Position numbers and translations under genes: made by a program
Assembly: GCA_965226025.1 (NCBI GenBank)
Contig: CBDDCD010000003.1
Span: 3,038,001-3,102,000, forward strand
Length of the DNA stretch: 64,000 nt
Direction: 5' to 3'
From: Moanibacter sp965226025
GTDB lineage: Bacteria; Verrucomicrobiota; Verrucomicrobiia; Opitutales; UBA2987
The notes under the pieces: model-generated
Databases searched by the model: none
What the model was told of the DNA's origin: nothing
The model's input: the letters and a program-made list of their open reading frames with translations, nothing else
Shown: positions 36,984 through 46,038 of the stretch, piece after piece
Layout: every line of letters begins with the position of its first letter
How positions within the stretch are numbered: the stretch's first letter is position 1

Positions 36984-37636
36984 TTACCTGGGAGGGATAT
37001 AGCAACCCACCGCTGTGGTCGTTCGAGGCTCCAGGGGAGAACCCTTAACAATCGCATCCAATACCTCCTTGAGATCCTCCCGAACGGGTTGGAGACGCCA
37101 CTTTCCCAATGCAAAATATTGATCATCGATGCGCCCGTTGTAGATCCATTGGCCTCCGCCGTTGTCATCCTTCGTTGGAAGGTAGACCGCCACTTGCGGG
37201 TCACTTCGGCATTGGCGCGCTGCACGAGAAAATACGCCGGATCTCGCAAAGCCGGTAGGGTGATGGCATATTCTTTTCGGTGACGCCGGATCGCCTCTGG
37301 TGATGTGCCCGGGTCAGCATAGACCATCCAGAAAGCGACCACGTCATCTGCGAACCGCTTGGCGATCGAATTGATGACGGGTGCGTAGCGATTCGAGATT
37401 GGGCAATCAACCGCCACGAAGATCAGTACTACGGCCCGGGACGTGACGTCTGCCAGAGGGTCTATTGGATCACCTTGCAGGTTGATCGGGAGTTCGGTCT
37501 GATTCTGCTGACTGTGGAGCGCAGTCCATTGAAAGACAATTGCAAAGAGCAGAAGACAGACCGCGATTCTAGAGGACGGTCGTTTATTCCTTTCGTGGTC
37601 CGTCGTCACGAGGGTCTTCTCTTTTGCAAACTGCAT
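36984..37636 (-). pseudogene. Secreted thioredoxin/AhpC-like redoxin with a single-base frameshift
   Basis: The N-terminus is a signal/anchor (IAVCLLLFAIVFQW). A redoxin fold follows with VLIFVAVDCPISNRYAP, one Cys in the position of the first active-site residue, and FWMVYADPGTSPEAI. At about 37200 the frame breaks. Adding one C to ACCCGC would give EVTPQVAVYLP and join to the frame ending RTTTAVGCYIPPR and a stop at 36984. Relatives are periplasmic redoxins of planctomycete/verrucomicrobial type. The start is uncertain (ATG 37636 or GTG 37609) because it overlaps the next gene. Confidence 0.7.
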
Positions 37637-37781
37637 TTCGAAGCGCTTGGGCTTTGATCTCGGACATCGTGAGAGTACCAAACTCACGGCGCTCTGCTTG
37701 ATCGATCCCGGTTTGAATCTTCGACCGCAAATCTTCAAATTTGAGCCGAATAGTCGCGCGATTCTTTCTTTTAGTAGCCAT
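37584..37781 (-). CDS. Small basic protein, possible ParD-like antitoxin
   Basis: 65 residues: RATIRLKFEDLRSKIQTGID followed by a TMSEIKAQALRN helix. The pattern (a strand, then two helices with an LRxKIQxGID motif) resembles the C-terminal part of ParD/CC2985-type antitoxins, but no toxin gene is adjacent. It overlaps the start of the redoxin gene in another frame. Its identity is tentative. Confidence 0.4.
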   Translation of the reverse strand: MATKRKNRATIRLKFEDLRSKIQTGIDQAERREFGTLTMSEIKAQALRNAVCKREDPRDDGPRKE

Positions 37782-37832
37782 CTCCCGACCTTTCCCTCGT
37801 TGAATACACGTCAGCCGTACCAGACTAAGGTG

Positions 37833-37864
37833 ACAAATAAATCGACGGCCGTCGATTTATTTGT
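37833..37864. repeat. 32-bp perfect palindrome
   Basis: ACAAATAAATCGACGG followed by its exact complement, no loop. It lies between the small antitoxin-like gene and the DinB-like gene and could be a bidirectional structure or a mobile-element relic. Confidence 0.75.
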
Positions 37865-37931
37865 TACATAGGATTCGGAGGAGGGAATGGGAAGTCGGGG
37901 ATGAGAGGGACACTTCGGAGGCGACCTTGGT

Positions 37932-38477
37932 CTAAGAGGCCAGTTCGACGGCGGCTTCGGCTTGCTTGAGGTGGATTTCGAGGTGAAGACCGAACATGCA
38001 GTGCCAGCCATGGGCGTTCAATTTTCCGAATATGGGATGGCGCATGGTCAGACCTCGTCGGAGGTTGGGCAGGCCCTGAACGCTTTCGAGGTGATTGTCC
38101 ACGGACGAACGGAATGCATCAACTTGCTCCTCTCCAGGATTGGCGGAGGGCATGACGTCCGTTTTCGGGTCGATCGTCGCTACGCCGGTGAGTTCTTCGC
38201 CACGCGCGAGGCATTGGACTTTTCCGGAAATGCTACGATTTACGATGGCGTTGTGTTCGAGGATCATAAAAAAGGACCAATCGCGCATGTCCTCATCAAT
38301 CCCCATCATTGGGGGCACTCGGACAGCGCGCCGGCCGACCTCGAAACTGATTGATTTCGCAAGTACGAGGTATTGCTGGAGGGTCTTTCGAATCTGATCG
38401 GACGCTTTATTCCGGCTTGTGAGTTTGAATCGAGTCGTTACTGCGGTCCTGATGAGCAGAAATCGGAACGATATCAT
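37932..38477 (-). CDS. DinB-like (DUF1569-type) four-helix protein
   Basis: 181 residues. The helical core has DWSFFMILEHNAIVNR and the typical ending MRHPIFGKLNAHGWHCMFGLHLEIH, with histidines that in DinB/YfiT proteins bind a metal. The family includes thiol-dependent transferases; function here unknown. The N-terminal 50 residues are less typical, so the start could be later. Confidence 0.6.
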   Translation of the reverse strand: MISFRFLLIRTAVTTRFKLTSRNKASDQIRKTLQQYLVLAKSISFEVGRRAVRVPPMMGIDEDMRDWSFFMILEHNAIVNRSISGKVQCLARGEELTGVATIDPKTDVMPSANPGEEQVDAFRSSVDNHLESVQGLPNLRRGLTMRHPIFGKLNAHGWHCMFGLHLEIHLKQAEAAVELAS

Positions 38478-38666
38478 TTGCCCGGTCTCTCACAGAGGAG
38501 AAGGCGATCGGATTCGAGGAATCTCACTATCTTGGAAGCGGAAGAGGATGACATGCAATCCCGGCATGCCGGGTAAAGCACAGCAACGGATGGGGAGCAA
38601 GGATTCATTGAATCGATCTGCCTTCAGAGTTTATCTATTTATAGGCGTTAGGACCAACGCGTCTCG

Positions 38667-38704
38667 GTGACATTTATTTTCACGATCGTCTAAATAAATG
38701 TCAC
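38667..38704. repeat. Inverted repeat with 13-bp AT-rich arms
   Basis: GTGACATTTATTT and AAATAAATGTCAC flank 12 nt. It resembles in composition the palindrome at 37833, and the two bracket the DinB-like gene. The rest of 38478-38710 shows no gene. Confidence 0.65.
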
Positions 38705-38710
38705 AGGAGT

Positions 38711-39178
38711 TCAAGCTGGTTCAGCGGACGAAATGACCGAAAGATGCCATTGATCTCCTCCGGTGTCCGTCATATCGAAATCAAGGATCAAACGCTTGTA
38801 GTGAGAGAAGTGGCGTTCTTTCCTTTTGATGAGGTAATCAACGATCTCTCTTCCATCATCTCTTGTTTCGTCGGGCAATTCCTGGAAGACTATCTGAAGG
38901 TCAGACTTTCTCTGCTTTTCCGGTAAGAAAGTTGTATTCCAGGCAATTATTCCTAGAAAAAGCAACGTTCGATACGCATCCCGAGTTGCTGCAGCCTCTT
39001 TGAAAGGCTCTACAAACTGCTCCACAACTTCAGACATCTTCACGTCTCCGTCTGGGAGTCCGACAACGACCTCCTGATCGGGAAACTTCCTTAGGTACTT
39101 TCGCCTCAGGCGGTTCTCAAGTTCTCGGCGCCGACCACCTCGACGCTTCTTTACTCTTTTCTTGGGTCTTCTTCGCAA
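38711..39178 (-). CDS. Hypothetical protein with highly basic N-terminus
   Basis: 155 residues, family not recognised. Residues 1-33 are extremely rich in Arg and Lys (nucleic-acid or ribosome contact possible). The rest looks globular: VVVGLPDGDVKMSEVVEQFV, then YRTLLFLGIIAWNT, and a C-terminal LILDFDMTDTGGDQWHLSVI strand pair. No operon partner. Confidence 0.55.
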   Translation of the reverse strand: MRRRPKKRVKKRRGGRRRELENRLRRKYLRKFPDQEVVVGLPDGDVKMSEVVEQFVEPFKEAAATRDAYRTLLFLGIIAWNTTFLPEKQRKSDLQIVFQELPDETRDDGREIVDYLIKRKERHFSHYKRLILDFDMTDTGGDQWHLSVISSAEPA

Positions 39179-39399
39179 ACTATGATCCTCCGGTTGAATA
39201 GATCATTGGGTAGCACCGTTTGAGAGGGTGCACGGAGGCGATGAGACAGCCTTGTCACTGAGCGTCCTTCCAAGGGTTGTGAATCTAGTATTGGTGAAAT
39301 ACGGGGCGACCGACTCCAGGCTTTTCGACGACCGCCTACATGCCGGCGAACTTCCGGGTCCATATTCATTCAGGATTGAAACAGCGAGCCTTTTTCACG

Positions 39400-39478
39400 G
39401 TGGGCGGTCGTCACCGTTTGACGGCGCGGCTTAACCAGGTAGCCTAAGAAACGCGGTCGTGTGGTGACGACCGCCCAC
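39400..39478. repeat. Inverted repeat with 16-bp arms
   Basis: GTGGGCGGTCGTCACC and its exact complement separated by 47 nt. It lies in the 396-nt spacer 39179-39574, which otherwise shows no gene. Confidence 0.7.
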
Positions 39479-39574
39479 AAAATATAGACCAGGTGGATGT
39501 TAAAGTTTGTGGATGAATCGTTGCTGTCGTGATTTCTGGTTGCAGGTCTATCAGAGAATAGGAAAATTCCAACC

Positions 39575-40016
39575 ATGTCCGACGCATTCGACGACTGCAT
39601 TGTAAAGGTCGAGAAGATCGTCCTAAAGACTCCGCGACCTCGCGAGATCGGGTTCAATTCGAGAAAGGGCGCTCACGGGGATACGGTGGTTGATCCCGTG
39701 GTCCGGATTCACACGGCGAATGGATACATCGGGGTGGGATGGTCGAATATCGACCGATCAGGTGCTGAAGTGCTCCTGGGGAGGCCGGTTGGCGAGCTCT
39801 TTCGTCTTCCGAATGGCTCCCTCGAATCCGATCAACAGGTTGATCTCCCCCTCTGAGATCTGGCGGCGAAGATTGAGGGAAAGCCACTCTACCAACTCCT
39901 GGGGGCACGGGGTTCGAGAACGGTTGAACTTTATGATGGTTCCATTTACATCGACGATCTTGATGCCGAGGTGGTCGAGGCTGGAGTCCGGGAAGAAGAT
40001 GGGTTTCGAGTGAAAT
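39575..40016 (+). pseudogene. Mandelate racemase/enolase family, N-terminal remnant with nonsense codon
   Basis: Starts MSDAFDDCIVKVEKIVLKTP with a ribosome-binding-like AGG upstream. The capping domain runs through HTANGYIGVGWSNI. At 39854 the expected Trp codon before DLAAKIEGKPLYQLLG is TGA, after which the same frame continues through GSIYIDDLDAEVV. It ends GFRVK with a TAG provided by the first bases of a MITE. The barrel with the catalytic residues is absent. An intact family member is at 60498. Confidence 0.75.
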
Positions 40017-40145
40017 AGGAATCTGTCGGGCTTTCCGTCGCCGCTTCGCTGTGCCGTGACAAGTGCACCTCGCAACAGACCTGAACTTCGGATCGCAGGT
40101 TGACGGTTGTAAACGGCGACCAAATTCATATCGACAGACTCCTAG
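40016..40145. repeat. CTAG-bounded MITE-like element, copy d
   Basis: 130 bp, an inverted relative of 36216-36344 (shared core includes GGTCGCCGTTTACAACC and TGACAAGTGCACCTCGCAAC in matching positions). Left end TAGGAATCTGTCGGG, right end CGACAGACTCCTAG. Confidence 0.85.
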
Positions 40146-40288
40146 CTCTCAAATTTCGTGGAGAATATCCGGTAGCGAAATCGCTTGATTTGGCTCTGTG
40201 CCGATGCCAGTATCGACCTGAACCAGATTGATGACTCAGCCCCGATCGGCGTTTGAACAGACTACGTCGAGACATTGAAAGGATCACC

Positions 40289-41011
40289 ATGCTACAAAGG
40301 AAACATCCTGTTATTCTACTCGCCCTCTCGCTTTCATTTTTTCTCTCGGCCGGCTGCGAGTTGGGAGAGAGCTATTCACTCAAAGTCAATGCGGTGCAGA
40401 ACCCAGAAGTCGAGGGACTGCAATCCTACAAGATCGTCAGCTCGAATGCGGAGGTTAGTGAAGACGACCTCTGGTTTAAGGAAACGGCAGAGTATGTTAA
40501 GACAGCGCTTTCAGGAAAGGGCCTCTACGAGGCGCCGAGTGTGGATAGGGCAGATATGATCGTGGATATCGCCTATGGCGTCGGTGACCCGATCGTGGAG
40601 CTCGAGACCTATGAAGAGCCTATTATCGTCGAACGCGGAGGGCGTCATAGGACAGTTACAGAGCAGGTCAGCAATGGGAGGGGTGGAAGCTATCCGGTGC
40701 AACGTCAAGTCTACGTTCCGCGCGAGCGCGAGGTTGTGGGGAGTGAGGAACGACAGAGACCGGTTACGAAGTACGAGAAGTATCTCCGTGTCACGGCTCG
40801 TGAGAACCAGTCCGAGGGTGTAGACGAAGTCCCTGCTCAAGTTTGGAGCATTTACGTCACGAGCAAGGATGAGAGTAAGGATCTCCGGGAGTATCTCCCG
40901 GTCATGGCAGCGGCGGCCACCCGCTACGTAGGCGAGACTACCGAAGAGGAAGAAGAGATAAAGCTCAAGGGAAAAGACGAAGTGGTGGCGTTTGTGAAAG
41001 AGGGGATGTAG
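40289..41011 (+). CDS. Lipoprotein, DUF4136-like
   Basis: About 240 residues from the ATG at 40289, supported by AAAGGA at 40278. The signal peptide ends with the lipobox LSAGC. The mature part has a YKIVSSNAEVSEDDLWFK strand, then DMIVDIAYGVGDP, and ends with a VWSIYVTSKDESKDLREYLPVMAAAATRYVG region that resembles the DUF4136 pattern of outer-membrane-facing lipoproteins. Function unknown. The bipA gene follows on the same strand after 122 nt. Confidence 0.65.
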   Translation: MLQRKHPVILLALSLSFFLSAGCELGESYSLKVNAVQNPEVEGLQSYKIVSSNAEVSEDDLWFKETAEYVKTALSGKGLYEAPSVDRADMIVDIAYGVGDPIVELETYEEPIIVERGGRHRTVTEQVSNGRGGSYPVQRQVYVPREREVVGSEERQRPVTKYEKYLRVTARENQSEGVDEVPAQVWSIYVTSKDESKDLREYLPVMAAAATRYVGETTEEEEEIKLKGKDEVVAFVKEGM

Positions 41012-41133
41012 GAGAGAGAGTTTGGAGTATCGTGGGGGAGTGTCACGGTTCTTTGTTGAAGCGTCGCTTGGGCCGATTACTCCGTCCTGTCAGACAAGCG
41101 CGCCCTTGCCCTAAACCAGATCGGCTTCTTCCG

Positions 41134-42969
41134 ATGACCGAAACATCGCATATTCGAAACATTGCCATTATTGCCCACGTGGACCATGGGAAGACCACCC
41201 TGGTCGACCAACTGCTGCGCGAGAGTGGAACCTTTCATGAAAACCAGGCGGTGGTCGACCGGGTAATGGATTCCATGGACTTGGAACGGGAGAAGGGGAT
41301 CACGATCAAATCCAAGAATGCTGCCGTGCGCTGGCGGGATTGCCTGATCAATATCGTGGATACACCCGGACATGCGGACTTCGGCGCTGAAGTTGAAAGG
41401 GTGATGAAGATGGTGGACGGGGTTCTTCTCCTGGTGGATGCATTCGAAGGCCCCCAGGCTCAGACGCGGTATGTCCTCTCCAAAGCCCTCAGTCACGGGT
41501 TGGCGCCGGTTGTGGTCCTCAATAAAGTCGATCGTAAGCGAGCCGATCCCGAAGGGGTTCACGACAGAGTCCTCGAACTCTTCCTTGAACTCGGCGCCAC
41601 CGAGAGCCAGTTCAATGCTCCCTTTCTCTGTAGCAGCGCGAAAGAAGGGTGGGCGGACTTGAACCTCGACGGCTCGCGTAAAGACATGACGCCGCTCTTC
41701 GAAACGATCCTCGACCACGTGCCCCCTCCGGCTGTGGAAGATGGCCCCTTCCGGATGCTCGTGAGCAATATCGATTGGAACGAATTTGTCGGGAGAGTAG
41801 CCATCGGTCGGATTCAAGGCGGAACCGTTCGTCAGGGTGATAGTCTCTTCGCTCTGTGCAAAGATGGCTCAAGGGAAAGCGTGAAAATCACCAAACTGCT
41901 GACATACAGCGGGCTTAAGACAACCGATGCCAGCGAAGGTGGGGCGGGTGAGATCATCGGGCTCGCGGGCTGCGATGAGATCGATATCGGCGATACTCTC
42001 GCTGCTGACGAATCGGCGGAGGCCTTGCCCTTCGTGGAAATCGATCCGCCCACCATACAGATGGAAATTGCGGTCAATGACGGACCCTTGGCCGGGAGGG
42101 ACGGCAGGAAAGTCACTTCCCGTCAGATTCGGGAAAGGCTTCTGCGCGAGATGAAATCCAACATTTCCATCAGGGTCCGTGAAATGGAAGAAGGATCGCG
42201 ATTTGAAGTGACCGGCCGCGGCGTCATGCAGATTGCAGTGCTGGTCGAAACCATGCGTCGTGAGGGCTATGAGCTCCTGGTGTCAAGACCCACTGTGATT
42301 TTGAAGATGATTGAGGGAGTTCAGTGTGAACCTTTCGAACGAATCTGGGTCGAAGTTCATGAGGAACATCTCGGCGCTATTATGGAGAGCCTTACTCGTC
42401 GCAAGGGCCGGGTTACGAATATCCTCCACCACGAGAGTGGCGGGGTGACGGTTGAAGCGGAGATCCCCACTCGGGGGTTGGTTGGGTTCGAGACCAGCCT
42501 TGTCAACCGTACCAGCGGGCAGGGGGTGATGAGCCACTTGTTTCTCGAATATCGCCCCTATGCCGGTGAGATCGTCATCCGGCGAACAGGGACTCTGGTT
42601 TCGATGGACAAGGGACGATCGATGGCTTACGCGCTCGATACTCTGCAACAGCGCGGAAAGCTTTTCATCGGACCTGGAGAAGAGGTTTACCCGGGGCAAG
42701 TAGTCGGTGAAAACCCACGCAAACAGGACCTGCCAGTGAACCCAACGAAGGCAAAGCAGCTCGATAACATGCGAAGCGGCGGGGAAGGTAAGGGAATCAT
42801 GCTGTCACCGCCAGTCCGATTCAGCCTTGAACGAGCGATCGAGTACATCGATGTCGACGAATATGTGGAGACGACTCCCAGCCACCTCCGCTTGCGCAAA
42901 CGTATCCTCGATTCCCACGAGCGCCGCCGGTTCGAGAAAACGCTTAGGGAGGAACCGTCGCTTGCGTGA
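41134..42969 (+). CDS. bipA: Ribosome-associated translational GTPase BipA/TypA
   Basis: 611 residues, the normal size. It binds the ribosome and is needed for 50S assembly and growth under stress or cold. G1 AHVDHGKTT (about 14-22), G3 DTPGHADF, G4 NKVD and G5 SSAK are all present, followed by EF-G-like domains II, III and V and the BipA-specific C-terminal domain (GKGIMLSPPVRFSLERAIEYI). The ATG at 41134 is chosen; 41032 would add 34 residues outside the family. Confidence 0.95.
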   Translation: MTETSHIRNIAIIAHVDHGKTTLVDQLLRESGTFHENQAVVDRVMDSMDLEREKGITIKSKNAAVRWRDCLINIVDTPGHADFGAEVERVMKMVDGVLLLVDAFEGPQAQTRYVLSKALSHGLAPVVVLNKVDRKRADPEGVHDRVLELFLELGATESQFNAPFLCSSAKEGWADLNLDGSRKDMTPLFETILDHVPPPAVEDGPFRMLVSNIDWNEFVGRVAIGRIQGGTVRQGDSLFALCKDGSRESVKITKLLTYSGLKTTDASEGGAGEIIGLAGCDEIDIGDTLAADESAEALPFVEIDPPTIQMEIAVNDGPLAGRDGRKVTSRQIRERLLREMKSNISIRVREMEEGSRFEVTGRGVMQIAVLVETMRREGYELLVSRPTVILKMIEGVQCEPFERIWVEVHEEHLGAIMESLTRRKGRVTNILHHESGGVTVEAEIPTRGLVGFETSLVNRTSGQGVMSHLFLEYRPYAGEIVIRRTGTLVSMDKGRSMAYALDTLQQRGKLFIGPGEEVYPGQVVGENPRKQDLPVNPTKAKQLDNMRSGGEGKGIMLSPPVRFSLERAIEYIDVDEYVETTPSHLRLRKRILDSHERRRFEKTLREEPSLA

Positions 42970-43003
42970 AGTGATCCACTGGAAGCGACGCTTGGTTTGA
43001 GGA

Positions 43004-43990
43004 TTACCGGGTGTATGAACTCGGAGCTTCGCCGCCGGGGCCGGGCCAGATTTGCTCGAGTTTTTGGAGGGCGTCCGAATCGAGGGAAATGTCGGGCGCG
43101 GCTAGGGATTCTTCGAGATGTTCGATGGTGCGGGGTCCGATGATGGGGGCAGTCAAGACTGGGTTTTGGAGTAGCCAGGCGAGAGCGATGTTGGCCTGGG
43201 TATGACCCAATTGCCGGCAGATTTCGCGATAGTCTCCGAGTTGAGTGGCGAATTGTCGCTTTCTTTGCTTCTGCCCATCCGAGGACCGGCGAACACCAAC
43301 TTCACCTGTTGGTGGGCCGGCGAGAAACCCTCCCCAGAGGGGACTCCACGCCAGGAGGCCGAGGCCGTAGTGACGGCAGGCCGGGACTACCTCCGACTCT
43401 ATGGCGCGATTGGCCAGATTGTAGACACTCTGTTCACTGACCAGGCCGAGAAAGTTTCGATGTGAAGCGGTCTGACAGGCGGTGGCAATGTCCCAACCGG
43501 CAAAGTTGCTTGAACCCACGTAAATGACCTTGCCCTGGTGGACGAGCGTTTCCATGGCCTGCCAAATCTCGTCCCAAGGACAGTCTCGATCGACACGATG
43601 CATCTGGTAGAGGTCGATAGTGTCGGTTTGGAGGCGGCGGAGGCTTGCTTCGCAATTGCTGATTATTTTTCGTGCGTTGAGAAGACGTTCCTGGTTGGGG
43701 TCGGACTCTCCTTCGCGATTCATGGCGTTGAAAACCTTGGTCGCGAGAACGACCTTATCCCGGCGGCGTCCTTCTTTGGCAAACCAGTTGCCGATGATCT
43801 TCTCGGTCACACCTTTGCCGGGAATCTGTCCGTACATATCGGCTGTGTCGAAAAAGTTAATGCCGGCTTCGAGGGCGGCATCCATGATCGCATGGCTGTC
43901 CTCTTCGCTCGTATAGGGACCGAAGTTCACGGTGCCGAGACAGAGACGAGAGACACGAAGGCCGGTGCGGCCAAGGTGGGTGTATTTCAT
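43004..43990 (-). CDS. Aldo/keto reductase
   Basis: 328 residues, TIM-barrel NADPH-dependent oxidoreductase. The catalytic tetrad is visible as D48 and Y53 (FFDTADMYG), K85 (LATK) and H131 (YQMHRVD). The C-terminal NADP site includes GLLAWSPLWGGFLAG and a PIIGPRTIEHLEE motif. It is of the tas/YajO-like group with broad aldehyde or ketone specificity. Convergent with bipA across a 34-nt gap. Confidence 0.9.
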   Translation of the reverse strand: MKYTHLGRTGLRVSRLCLGTVNFGPYTSEEDSHAIMDAALEAGINFFDTADMYGQIPGKGVTEKIIGNWFAKEGRRRDKVVLATKVFNAMNREGESDPNQERLLNARKIISNCEASLRRLQTDTIDLYQMHRVDRDCPWDEIWQAMETLVHQGKVIYVGSSNFAGWDIATACQTASHRNFLGLVSEQSVYNLANRAIESEVVPACRHYGLGLLAWSPLWGGFLAGPPTGEVGVRRSSDGQKQRKRQFATQLGDYREICRQLGHTQANIALAWLLQNPVLTAPIIGPRTIEHLEESLAAPDISLDSDALQKLEQIWPGPGGEAPSSYTR

Positions 43991-44138
43991 GGGTGGGTTT
44001 TGTACGGCTAGTTATTGTCTAATTCTGATGAAAAGTTGACACAGATACATATGTTTCGGGGGTCGGTTTTAGTGTTCAGTCAGTCACACTCTCCTGAAAC
44101 TTCCGAGATTCGACGAATCCGATCGCAGAGCGCTCGAG

Positions 44139-44247
44139 AAAACGTAAGTCGATTACGCTTACGATTGGGCTGGTCGATTGAGGGTAGAAGGTGATCAGTA
44201 AAGGGCAATCGACATTCGTAATCTTGAGCGTAATCGAAGCTCGAAGG
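44139..44247 (+). repeat. About 107-bp direct repeat left of IS copy B
   Basis: Runs from GTCGATTACGCTTACGATTG to CGTAATCGAAGCTCGAAG. A diverged copy follows the IS at 45691-45798. Each unit has inverted ends (TCGATTACGCT / AGCGTAATCGA), so each may itself be a small palindromic element. The rest of 43991-44138 shows no gene. Confidence 0.75.
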
Positions 44248-45692
44248 GGTCAAGTCCGCCTTTTCCTGTAAAATCGAAATGGCATAACCTCTATTAGATT
44301 ATCTTTACTTTCTTCCCTTCAGGCAGCGAATTTCATCAGGTCCGGATCCTCCCAGGTGCTCTCCGGATCGCTCCAGATCTGTTTGAGTCGTTCCACCAGG
44401 TAGGGTTCCATGCGGACTCCTCGCCAGCCTTCTGAGGCATCCACCAGGACCGCGAAGATCAGGCACAGTCCGCTCGTTTCGGAGCGGAATCGGGGAATCA
44501 CTTTGGTGCGACGGCGCCCTTCCCCGAAGAGTCGCTCCAGCAGATTGGTGGTGCGGATCTGTTTTCGGTGCAGGAAGGGAAATTTCAGCGCTGTGAGCGA
44601 TTCCTCCAGGTCACGCTCCAGGCACTTCATGGCGGCTGGAAAGCTCCCCTTGTATTCCTCGATGATGGCGCGAGCCTGTTCTACAGCCTCGCGGTATCCC
44701 TTCGCCGTAAAGGCTTTGTGAATGAGCTTTTTGAGGGTGGGACGGGCTACCTCTGGAAGCTTGTTGACGATGTTGCGCATCTTGTGCACCTGGCAGCGCT
44801 GCACCAGGCTGTTCGGAAACTTCCTTCCCACCGCCTTGCGTAGACCCGAATTACCGTCCATCACACTGAGTACTGGATCGGCCAATCCCCGGCTCTTCAT
44901 GTCCTCCAGGAAGGCCTCCCAACAGGCGCTGCTCTCCTTGTCCCCTACGGCCATATGAAGCAATACCTTACGTCCGTCCCAGAGCATCCCGTAGGCGCAT
45001 AGGACCGCCACTGCCCTCTTGTCTTCGGGCCGCAGCCTCATATAGATCCCGTCCAGAAACAGATAGAGCACGCGCTCACCACTCAGATCTCTTTCCTGCC
45101 ACTTTGCAAAGTCCATCCTCAGACTTTGGCACACCTCATTGACCACGCTGCGCCCGGTCTGCTCTACCCCCAAAGACTCGATCAGCGCCGTCTCGATATC
45201 GCGCTGACTCATCCCTTTCACATAGAGCATCGGCACCAGCTCCAAAAGCCGCTTCGAGCGTCGTCCGATCGCTTCCAGCCAGGCCGACTCGAACGGCTCC
45301 AGCCCGTCGCGAATCTGCGGTACCTGCAGCTCAATCGTCCCTTCGCAAAGATGCACTTTCTTCGGCTCATAGCCATTGCGGTAGCCCCGCAGTGCTCCAT
45401 CACTCGAGCGCTCATAGCGCTCTCGCCCCAGAAAATCGCTCACTTCGATCTCCAAGGCTCTTTGCAGCATCAGCTGGGCTCCCCGTCGGGCCGCCTCCCC
45501 CAGTGGATCTGTGCTGCTCGCGATTCCTTCCATTAGCTCTTGCTCTATCTTCTCACTCGGTGCTATCTTCTTCATGGTGTAGTCTCCTGTTTTTCGGGGC
45601 CGCCTTTCGGCCCCGGTTTGGTTACATTTTTGTTTTCAGGAGGTTACACCATTTTTCTTTTTACAGGAAGGATAGGACGTCACCCTCGAAGG
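44240..45692 (-). mobile_element. IS256-family insertion sequence, copy B, with target duplications
   Basis: Element 44248-45684 (1437 bp), flanked by CTCGAAGG at 44240-44247 and 45685-45692. Apart from one base noted in the transposase gene, it looks identical to copy A at 29380-30816. It sits exactly at the junction of two direct repeats. The target octamers of the two copies differ only in the last base. Confidence 0.93.
44319..45575 (-). CDS. IS256-family (mutator-type) transposase, copy B
   Basis: 418 residues, same motifs as copy A (LFLDGIY, VMDGNSG, NLLER). The only difference seen is Glu instead of Lys in STWEDPD near the C-terminus. It appears intact, with AGGAG before the ATG and a leader hairpin. 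Confidence 0.93.
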   Translation of the reverse strand: MKKIAPSEKIEQELMEGIASSTDPLGEAARRGAQLMLQRALEIEVSDFLGRERYERSSDGALRGYRNGYEPKKVHLCEGTIELQVPQIRDGLEPFESAWLEAIGRRSKRLLELVPMLYVKGMSQRDIETALIESLGVEQTGRSVVNEVCQSLRMDFAKWQERDLSGERVLYLFLDGIYMRLRPEDKRAVAVLCAYGMLWDGRKVLLHMAVGDKESSACWEAFLEDMKSRGLADPVLSVMDGNSGLRKAVGRKFPNSLVQRCQVHKMRNIVNKLPEVARPTLKKLIHKAFTAKGYREAVEQARAIIEEYKGSFPAAMKCLERDLEESLTALKFPFLHRKQIRTTNLLERLFGEGRRRTKVIPRFRSETSGLCLIFAVLVDASEGWRGVRMEPYLVERLKQIWSDPESTWEDPDLMKFAA

Positions 45693-45798
45693 ATCGGAGG
45701 TCGATTACGCTTGCGATGGAGCTGGTCGACTGTGGGGAGAAGGTGATCAGTAAAAGGTAATCGAAACTCGCAATCTTAAGCGTAATCGAAGCTCGAAG
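45691..45798 (+). repeat. About 107-bp direct repeat right of IS copy B
   Basis: Diverged partner of 44139-44247 (GTCGATTACGCTTGCGATGG to CGTAATCGAAGCTCGAAG). Without the IS the two would be head-to-tail. Confidence 0.75.
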
Positions 45799-45828
45799 CA
45801 CACCACGAACTCACCTGAAACACCATAG

Positions 45829-45957
45829 TTTCGTCCTGTTAAAAGGGCCACCCGTGGCCCGGACATTGCTAAGTCCCAACACTTCGTCGGGAACACTTAA
45901 TCTTTCCACTTAGTCTCTGCAAAACGAATCGACTAAGTGCTGAGACTAAGAGTGGCG
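45829..45957. repeat. Heptamer-array element, locus 4 (both arms)
   Basis: CTTAGTC-type heptamers start at 45869, 45882, 45896 and 45909 (13-14-13), then, after a 22-nt step, inverted GACTAAG at 45931 and 45944. The leader TTTCGTCCTGTT, GGGCCACCCGTGGCCCGGAC is shared with locus 5 at 49901. It lies downstream of the minus-strand PhyH gene. Confidence 0.85.
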
Positions 45958-46038
45958 ATGTTTTGAACCGTCGAGGCATCGACGGCGGAAATTAGAACTC
46001 CAGTGTTCCGTTCACCAAACGGTTCGATGCGAAAGAGT

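Noticed and set aside
41077..41817. 246-codon antisense frame in bipA
   Set aside because: Complement of strongly conserved bipA codons, not an independent gene.
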